The position numbers were made by a program, and so were the translations under genes. The notes beneath the pieces are model-generated. The model was not told where the DNA came from. It saw nothing but the letters and a program-made list of their open reading frames with translations, and did not search any database. From Sthenelais limicola (Eukaryota > Annelida > Polychaeta > Phyllodocida > Sigalionidae): a DNA stretch of 64,000 bases. Shown here one piece after another: positions 56,221 to 64,000 of this stretch (its first letter is position 1; each line of letters starts with the position of its first letter). Where the stretch lies: contig OW804096.1 of assembly GCA_942159475.1 (NCBI GenBank), forward strand, positions 19,058,906-19,122,905, given 5' to 3'.

Positions 56221-56614
56221 ATATACTACTTGTATTGAAAAGCTCTATACAACTACTCTATACAGCTACTAACTGTAAATATACCAACATGTCGCCTTGT
56301 GCTTCATTAAAAACAGAGTAATAATATTAGACACTTGTCTGTGTTATTAATTCTCCTCCTCATGGAACTATGGGTCATTACATATATATTAGTGCTGATA
56401 TACATGGTTGTATAGTGACTGGTTGACATATGTGTTTCCATAGCGACTGGTTGACATACAAGTTTCCATAGTAATTGGTTGAAATACAGACATCCTTATT
56501 GACGAGTTGATATACAAGCTTTCTTAGTAACTGGTTATATTGATTTCAGCACAGTTTAATTAAAAAGTTACTTAGATACAATGTTTTGATATCATTTGGG
56601 TTACCACAAATCAA
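56221..56614. other. Spacer with short repeated words
   Basis: GACTGGTTGACATA-type words recur at about 56415-56535 (four diverged units of about 34 bp). No gene seen. Confidence 0.4.
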
Positions 56615-57990
56615 CACCAAACTCTACTGCTGGGACCTATAGTAGTGGACAGGGATTGGGGCCAAACTCTACTGCAGGGACCTATAGTAGTGGACAGGGA
56701 TTAGGAGCCATACTCTACTGCTGGGACCTTTAGTAGTGAACATGGATTGGGGCCATACTCTACTGCTGGGACCTATAGTAGTGGACAGGGATTGGGGCCA
56801 CACTCTACTGCTGGGACCTATAGTAGTGAGTAGTGGACAGGGATCGGAGCCAAACTCTACTGCTGGGACCTATAGTAATGGATAGGGATTGGGGCCAAAC
56901 TCTACTGCTGGGACCTATAGTAGTGGACAGGGATTGGGGCCAAACTCTACTGCTGGGACCTATAGTAGTGGACAGGGATTGGGGCCAAACTCTACTGCTG
57001 GGACCTATAGTAGTGGACAGGGATTGGGGCCAAACTCTACTGCTGGGACCTATAGTAGTGGACAGGGATTGGGGCCAAACTCTAGTGCTGGGACCTATAG
57101 TAGTGGACAGGGATTGGGGCCAAACTCTACTGCTGGGACCTATAGTAGTAATGGATAGGGATTGGGGCCAAACTCTACTGCTGGGACCTATAGTAGTAAT
57201 GGATAGGGATTGGGGCCAAACTCTACTGCTGGGACCTATAGTAATGGATAGGGATTGGGGCCAAACTCTACTGCTGGGACCTATAGTAGTGGACAGGGAT
57301 TGGGGCCAAATTCTACTGCTGGGACCTATAGTAGTGGACAGGGATTAGGAGCCATACTCTACTGCTGGGACCTTTAGTAGTGGACATGGATTGGGGCCAT
57401 ACTCTACTGCTGGGACCTATAGTAGTGGACAGGGATTGGGGCCACACTCTACTGCTGGGACCTATAGTAGTGGACAGGGATTGGGGCCACACTCTACTGC
57501 TGGGACCTATAGTAGTGGACAGGGATTGGGGCCAAACTCTACTGCTGGGACCTATAGTAGTGGACAGGGATTGGGGCCAAACTCTACTGCTGGGACCTAT
57601 AGTAGTGGACAGGGATCGGGGCCAAACTCTACTGCAGGGACCTATAGTAATGGATAGGGATTGGGGCCAAACTCTACTGCTGGGACCTATAGTAATGGAT
57701 AGGGATTGGGGCCAAACTCTACTGCTGGGACCTATAGTAATGGATAGGGATTGGGGCCAAACTCTACTGCTGGGACCTATAGTAGTAATGGATAGGGATT
57801 GGGGCCAAACTCTACTGCTGGGACCTATAGTAATGGATAGGGATTGGGGCCAAACTCTACTGCTTGGACCTATAGTAGTAATGGATAGGGATTGGGGCCA
57901 AACTCTACTGCTGGGACCTATAGTAATGGATAGGGATTGGGGCCAAACTCTACTGCTTGGACCTATAGTAGTAATGGATAGGGATTGGGG
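56615..57990 (+). repeat. 45-bp minisatellite, about 30 copies
   Basis: Unit TACTGCTGGGACCTATAGTA plus GTGGACAGGGATTGGGGCCAAACTC. Most units are 45 bp; some are 48 bp through an extra AGT. Length steps of three keep frames open, giving 15-residue repeat ORFs in two frames. Confidence 0.97.
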
Positions 57991-58263
57991 GCTGCATATA
58001 AAGGGCTGCTGCTATCAATACAGTGGAGAAATGCATTGTGTTCTGCTGGTCACCCCCTATATCTTCATACCCCCAGATAGCTGGTCAGCCCCTATATATA
58101 TTGCCATACCCCCAGATAGTTGGTCAGCCCCGATATATATTGCCATACCCCCGATCCCTGAATCCACTCCAGGCACCCCACTGCCTACTGATACCCTTAT
58201 TTAAGGCTGCGGTGACCTGGGGGCGCTTGCATAACAACTCCTTACCTAAAGCTGCATGCTCAA

Positions 58264-58462
58264 TGCAGTGCTATAGGACTGAATTTATCTATATTCTGCT
58301 GCTGTTATATGTTTATAAATACAAGAGTTACTCATATTATGACTTATAGGACTGGATTGATCAATATTCTGCTGCTGTTATGTTCATACAAGAATTACTA
58401 TTGTTATGACCTATAGGACTGGTTTTATCAATATTCTGCTGCTGGTATATGTTTATACAATA
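58264..58462 (+). repeat. 69-bp satellite, short inverted block
   Basis: About three units of the 29.6-kb satellite in opposite orientation. Confidence 0.9.
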
Positions 58463-58860
58463 ATTCTGCTGAACACAGATAGCCAGATAACATGCGAATC
58501 TAACACCAGTGGCGCTGTAGGCTGCACTGTCTCCCAGTAGGCTGGGACGGAAACTTCCGCCTTAAGGAGTTCACGCCGGCCGCCACCTGCGAAAACGGCT
58601 ATAACACCAGTAAAAAATGTGAAGATGGTCACGGGATTAAAAAATATGAAAAGAGTATATTCTCAGCTATCCGTAGGTATATAATTTTACCTATTTGAAA
58701 GAGTAGAGGCCGAGCAATGACTGCATGGGTATAATCATGTTTAGGCCTACTCTGTTTCTAAGTTGTGGGAGCCATGACCGGAAGCTCTCGCCTCAGCTTT
58801 ATCTCCGCCTCCAGGTGGCGTGATGGTCGGATAGCTTATTTTAGCGCTATCAAGGATAAG
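58463..58860. other. Unique spacer inside the satellite
   Basis: About 400 bp, richer in G+C and CpG than the satellite, separating the two blocks. No coding signal seen. Confidence 0.4.
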
Positions 58861-59935
58861 GAGAATTACTCATGTTATGACCTAAAGGACTGGATTTATC
58901 AATATTTTGCTGCTATTATATGTTTATACAAGGGTTACTCATATTATGACTTATAGGACTGAATTTATCTATATATTCTGCTGCTGTTATATGTTAATAA
59001 ATACAAGAGTTACTTATATTATGACTTATAGGACTGGATTTATCAATATTCTGCTGCTGTTAAGTTTATACAAGTTTTACTCATAATATTATGACTTAGA
59101 GGACTGGATTGATCAATATTCTGCTGCTGTTATATGTTTATACAAGAGTTACTCATATTATGACTTATAGGACTGCATTTATCAATATTCTGCTGCTGTT
59201 ATATGTTTATACAAGAGTTACTCATATTATGACTTATTGGACTGAATTTATCAATATTCTGCTGCTATTATATGTTCATAAATACAAGAGTTACTCATAT
59301 ATTGTGACTTATAGGACTGGATTTATCAATATTCTGCTGCTGTTATATGTTTATACAAGTGTTACTCATAATATTATGACCTACAGTACTGTATTTATCA
59401 ATATTCTGCTGCTGTTATATGTTTATACAAGAATTACTCATGTTATGACCTATAGTACTGTATTTATCAATATTCTGCTGCTGTTATATGTTTATACAAG
59501 AGTTACTCATATTATGACTTATAGGACTGGATTCATCAATATTCTGCTGCTGTTATATGTTTATACAAGGGTTACTCATATTATGACTTATAGGACTGAA
59601 TTTATCTATATTCTGCTGCTGTTATATGTTTATAAATACAAGAGTTACTCATATTATCACTTATAGGACTGGATTGTTCAATATTCTGCTGCTGTTATGT
59701 TCATACAAGAATTACTACTGTTATGACCTATAGGACTGGTTTTATCAATATTCTGCTGCTGGTATGTTTATACAATAATTACTCATGTTATGACCTAAAG
59801 GACTGGATTCATCAATATTCTGCTGCTGTTATATGTTTATACAAGAGTTACTCATATTATGACTTATAGGACTGGATTCATCAATATTCTGCTGCTGTTA
59901 TATGTTTATACAAGAGTTACTCATATTATATCATT
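58861..59935 (+). repeat. 69-bp satellite, long inverted block
   Basis: About 15 units with a few insertions of 3-6 bp (TTATAAATACAAG variants). A hydrophobic repeat ORF at 59109-59666 is the counterpart of the one at 29557-30345. Confidence 0.95.
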
Positions 59936-60388
59936 TCAGTAGACTTGATTTACTTTATTTCTTCACTATATATAACAAAGACATGATTAACAAAACATAC
60001 AAAATGTATCCATATCTTTTTTGTAAATTACGTTGCATTTTTATATATACAAAAATAAATTGCGAGATGAAAGATTTTGTTTGACATGTTCGGTTACATT
60101 CTCCAGCCATAATTTCCTAAACCTCTTTCTTCCATTTGATATATGTTTGTATATCAGATACGGATACGTTTACGTTTATTATAACGTAAGACTTGCTGAA
60201 CCTCTCTACTATTTCTATCACATTACGTTACAGTAACAGTTTAAACGGCATTTTTCTTCTTAACAGAAACAAAACAGGAAGAGTGAGAAGGGAAGTACCA
60301 ATCTACATAAATTCTTCCGTAAAGCAAAATAGATATATTACACTTCTTAGAACCAGACCTTTTATTAAGAGGTAGCTCTTATATTTCT

Positions 60389-60515
60389 TTACAAAGATTG
60401 GAAACCGTACATCTCTTCATTAAATGGCAAAATGTAATCTACTCCACAAGCTTTCATGTATTCTTGCTTTGTACATTGGCTAAACCAATCTACCTGGATA
60501 GGTTTTCCAGTTGGG
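60389..60515 (-). CDS. Exon-like terminal coding segment (partial, unrecognised)
   Basis: The minus strand carries an open frame with natural protein composition (VDWFSQCTKQEYMKACG, then VDYILPFNEEMYGFQSL) ending in TAA at 60389-60391. AATAAA follows 23 nt later (60361-60366). Its 5' limit is unclear: an AG acceptor-like CTATCCAG sits just before VDW, and the frame continues into the TIR of element G. Upstream exons were not found, so it may be a last exon or a transposon-derived fragment. Confidence 0.3.
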
Positions 60516-60519
60516 GATT

Positions 60520-60855
60520 TGCATTGCCGCCATTTTGAATCATGATTTGCATGGAATTATGGGACTAATGGTACAGTCTAAAATCTATAGAAAACATGCC
60601 ATGTTCAGCATGGACTATTTATCAATGCTCTAATATCAATATCGATGTGTTATACATGTTTCCATGACACAAGACCCAATATTTCCCATCATACATTTGG
60701 TTTTCATAGATCATTCATAAAAGCTATGATATTGTGGGAAACATTCTTGCGATTTTCGATAAAAAATGTTGGCAAATATTTGTATGTCCGATTTCAACAG
60801 AATCCATCCCAGCATGCACTGCAGTAGACATGCGCAGTGGCACATGCAAGTCCCC
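60520..60855 (-). mobile_element. Element G, complete short copy (336 bp)
   Basis: GGGATTTGCATTGCC at one end and GCACATGCAAGTCCC at the other form short TIRs. It lacks the CpG-rich interior seen in the 3.1- and 10.3-kb copies. Confidence 0.7.
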
Positions 60856-60869
60856 TATTGTCTATGTTG

Positions 60870-61870
60870 CAATGGTTGTGTCTCCATTACATGAAGTAAT
60901 GATATGAGATTGATGCAGAGGAGACAACAGTACAACTGTAATCATAGTTTGGGATATAAGCCTACATCAGGTTTGATTAAAAATGCACTACCAGCTATGC
61001 ATGCACAAATCTGCACATTTTTTCCTTTTGTCACATACACCAAGTATATGATGAACCCAAACATGTCCCGGAATATCTAACAATTCCGAATCCATTATGA
61101 GCATGTAAATATCCAAAGAAGTAGTGCATTATTCAATCGGTGCGCACCGAATGGACGTCCATTGGATCGTCTCTCAACCAGATATTTCACAGGGATTTCC
61201 CCCTTGTTAGCATACATCATATATTGGAAATGAGGGCGCATATAATGATGTGTGACATTTATGGAATTCCGTTGATCCTATGAACAATTTGGCTATGTTT
61301 GGTACCATTACCTTTAGAACTCTGATGCATACACATACTTTATGCAGGAAAGGGTATTTTTAACTTTTACTTTGTGAATCATCTTCATTTCATTATTTTA
61401 CCATCAGGACCTAAATAGTGATATGTGTGACATTGAAATCAAGCTGTTTAGCCATATTTAGAATTAAATCACTGTAACAACTTAGCCTCAGTGAAGGCCA
61501 TTCACAATTCCGAATGCAACCAATTATAACCTATGTCTGCTCTATCCATGCCTGGGTGGAGCAGACTGCCCCTAAACAACAGGAAAGTGTGTTTAGACCC
61601 TGCACACACGTGACTAGTGGTTCCCCACTACCCCTCCTGTCTTGAATGGGCACTTACAGGCCACTCATGCAGTGGTATGCAGTGCAAAAACCGATACCGA
61701 ATTTGTTACTTTTAATCAGTTTTTCTTCATTTAAATAGTTTCTCCATGACATATGATATCTTTAGGGTGTTTATCTCAAGGATAGTCATTTCATTTCAGG
61801 ATCTTCAACAGCTGGTAATGCATCTTTAAAATGATTACAATAGGTGAGCAGTTAGTGATTTGATACCCTT
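60870..61870. other. Intergenic, no gene seen
   Basis: No exon or repeat family recognised. Confidence 0.35.
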
Positions 61871-61871
61871 T

Positions 61872-62105
61872 GTGATAATGAGACACATGTCACAAAAAAT
61901 GGATTTTGAGATATCATCATATTTGAAAAGACGAGATCAAGCCGATCCCAATGATAGCAAACAAGACGGTCATCTGAAAAGTGTTTCTATATTTTAAGTT
62001 TGATATTCATATATTATTTTGAGAAAACAAATTTTCATGCAATATAACTGGGTGGACAATTAGTAAAGTAGCTGATTATACTCCATAGAATGTCCTTAGA
62101 AATGT
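61872..62105 (-). mobile_element. MITE-B, partial
   Basis: AAAATGGATTTTGAGATATC to CCATAGAATGTCCTTAGAAATG. Confidence 0.72.
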
Positions 62106-62954
62106 ATGCATATATCTATGTATAATGTATGTATACATGGTCTTGAAATGAGGTACACATATTTATCCGCCCCCCCCCCCACCACACACACACACTCAGG
62201 GGTCCAATGTGTACACATGATCGTTCCCAGTTTTGCGGAGAAAGGAATCATTTTTCTCACATATCCGTGGATCGACAATTTGGAAAGGAGGGTATGAATT
62301 TTGCAATTGAAATCCGTGAAATGCTGAAAAGGTGATATTTATTCATGTTTATGAAAATATTATTGTATCATGCAAGACTGAAAATCATAAAAAAGGGAAT
62401 TTTTTGGCATACGGTTTTCCGCGTTTTGCCACACAAAGGGGGATTAAAATGCCTTGAAAATTCGCGGAATGAGAGTACTTTTCAAATGCTGGAACGATCA
62501 CTTTAGGTTTTAGTTTAGAAATTATTTTATTCAAGTCTACAACATTTCCACACGTATATAGTATGAATATTTTCAGGACAGCCTGATCGAATTAACAGAT
62601 GGATAAAAATGTATACATCAACTCTAATTAGGGCAGTACATGATACGTTTACATATTCTATATAAGCTGACTTTATGTAATACTACTTTTAGGTACGATG
62701 TAATAAAATGAAAGAAGAAAGTTAAAAACGAGGATTCCAACTCATTTCACCTTATCAATGGCGAGTTTTTGAGAGGAAGAAAAATTAAGAAACGTTATAA
62801 TACAGTTTTATCGACGTCGTGCTCTTTCATATTAACCATTACTCGATCATGGGTACACATTTGACCCCTGAGTGTGTGTATGTGTGTAGGGGGGGGGGTA
62901 TTTATATGATTCGGGGCATTAGATAACCCAAGAATGGGGAAATTCCTAAAACGG
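62106..62954. other. Intergenic with C- and CA-runs
   Basis: Poly-C/CA run near 62170, dispersed repeat near 62510-62600, poly-G near 62890. No gene seen. Confidence 0.35.
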
Positions 62955-63013
62955 GTGAATAAAACACTTTGAACAATATCAAATTTGCACCATTTACCTG
63001 AAACACATCACAT
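62955..63013 (-). mobile_element. MITE-B tail fragment
   Basis: AAAACACTTTGAACAATATC to TGAAACACATCAC. Confidence 0.65.
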
Positions 63014-63106
63014 AGGCCTATAGATACCTAATAGGAAATAGGACCTCCTGGCCTTGACCTTTGGCTAGGCTTGATAAGTGGACTGACCGAATTGGACTTA
63101 TTAGAG

Positions 63107-63341
63107 GGGTCAGATTTTCAGAAAATGCACAATTGGCAGCTGTACACATTTAGTAAATTCTGCTAAATTAGGCTGCAATTTGGTCAATACTAGGTAAATT
63201 CGAGTATATTCGGCATTGTATTGATTCTAGCAATCTGTTTGGTTAGGTTGAACTGTGTTTTGAACCTCGTATTTGTCTGGAATTTGGGTAATTTGAGAAG
63301 ATTGGCGAAGTTGAATTGTACATTTTCTGAAAATCTTACCC
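63107..63341 (+). mobile_element. MITE-A copy, full length (subfamily 1)
   Basis: GGGTCAGATTTTCAG to AATCTTACCC; first of a second tandem pair. Confidence 0.92.
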
Positions 63342-63401
63342 ATATGTGTAATGCCATGCTTATTGCCTACTTTTCATATACTTCTTACACTTGTCATAAA
63401 T

Positions 63402-63635
63402 GGGTCAGATTTTCAGAAAATGTCCAATTGGCAGCTTACATATTTAGTAATTTCTGCTAAATTCTGCTAAAAAATGATAAATTGTGGGTATATTTTAGTA
63501 TATTTGGTATCGCATTGGTTTAAAGTATCAGTTCCGTTATGTTAAACTGTATTTTGAAGCTCATATTTGTCTTAAATGTGGGCTATTTGAGAGGATTGCT
63601 GAAGGCGAATTGTACCATTTCTGAAAATCTGACCC
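63402..63635 (+). mobile_element. MITE-A copy, full length (subfamily 2)
   Basis: GGGTCAGATTTTCAG to AATCTGACCC; closest relative in the window is 24661-24896. Confidence 0.92.
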
Positions 63636-63894
63636 ATATATGTTTAAATGTACGCGCATTTATATGCGCGATTATTGTCTGTACACATTGTCCACAAGGT
63701 GGCGTGTAAGTCCAGTAGACTGCATATTACTTACCTTTCTTCTTTTATACCTTTAAATCCTTCTACACACCCTTTATCTTGTATTATCGACTTTACCATG
63801 TCTTTTGCTGTGTCGAATATTAAACAGTAAATATAATCTACACTTGTTCTGGTTGTCTTTGCCTCACCACCCCAATGATTCTCAGGGTTATTAC

Positions 63895-64000
63895 AGATGC
63901 CCTAAAGTTTAACATTGTTGGAATCCGCCTGATATCTTTTTTGCGATATGATGGCGCCTCAAAATGCCTTTTTTACGACTTGAGACATGCCATAAAATAA
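63895..64000 (+). mobile_element. MITE-B tail, at the window edge
   Basis: TTGGAATCCGCCTGATATC, then TTTTTTACGACTTGAGACATG. Confidence 0.6.

Noticed and set aside
56833..58204. Two long ORFs of a 15-residue repeat
   Set aside because: Minisatellite with 3n unit length; both overlapping frames are open and no promoter or polyadenylation signal is tied to them.
59109..59666. 185-codon hydrophobic repeat ORF
   Set aside because: Same satellite on the other strand; no start context, splice sites or codon bias.
1..64000. tRNA, rRNA or snRNA genes
   Set aside because: No cloverleaf box B (GGTTCGAATCC-like) or conserved rRNA blocks seen; octamer words near element G were not accompanied by a recognisable snRNA body.

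Overview
This window is AT-rich, intron-bearing invertebrate genomic DNA. It has no operons, no ribosome-binding sites and no dense coding, and it is packed with short inverted-repeat transposons, minisatellites and foldback elements. A marine invertebrate (mollusc, echinoderm, lancelet or similar) would fit, but nothing here fixes the phylum. No tRNA, rRNA or CRISPR was seen.

The dominant feature is one complete, apparently very young Ty3/gypsy-type LTR retroelement with an envelope gene, lying on the minus strand at 35828-53355 (17.5 kb). Its two 248-bp LTRs look identical, it is flanked by a 4-bp target duplication (ttta), and it landed inside an older copy of the local 234-bp MITE. Read on the minus strand it has: 5' LTR, primer binding site, leader, a short basic N-terminal Gag-like ORF, Gag (coiled coil, PPAY late motif, capsid), Pol (protease, RT, RNase H, integrase), a 1.4-kb non-coding gap, Env (F-type fusion-protein layout), 5.3 kb of mostly non-coding sequence, polypurine tract, 3' LTR. 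Neither the Gag body nor Env has an AUG at the start of its frame. Env has a clear 3' splice site at its start, and the leader holds a matching donor directly after a three-codon uORF. The three reading frames ORF1, gag and pol each step by +1. The long 3' region also carries a TATA-plus-initiator promoter pointing the opposite way (+ strand).

Left flank (1-35.8 kb): about 25 copies of a 234-bp TIR element (here MITE-A, TIR begins GGGTCAGATTTTCAG, TA-like target) and about 10 copies of a 400-bp TIR element (MITE-B, TIR begins GTGATGTGTTCC), some nested. Also present are single elements C and G, foldbacks, a perfect 72-bp palindrome at 1.35 kb, and a train of minisatellites at 28.6-32.9 kb (46-, 69-, 44- and 67-bp units). 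A probable host gene on the minus strand has exon-like segments at 6.3, 5.9 and 5.2 kb; a promoter/first-exon-like stretch (+) sits at 34.0-34.3 kb.

Right flank (53.4-64 kb): a cluster of foldback elements (54.0-55.5 kb), a 45-bp minisatellite (56.6-58.0 kb), the same 69-bp satellite as on the left but inverted (58.3-59.9 kb), an exon-like ORF followed by AATAAA at 60.4 kb (minus), and more MITE copies. Most apparent ORFs outside the LTR element are by-products of repeats whose unit length is a multiple of three.
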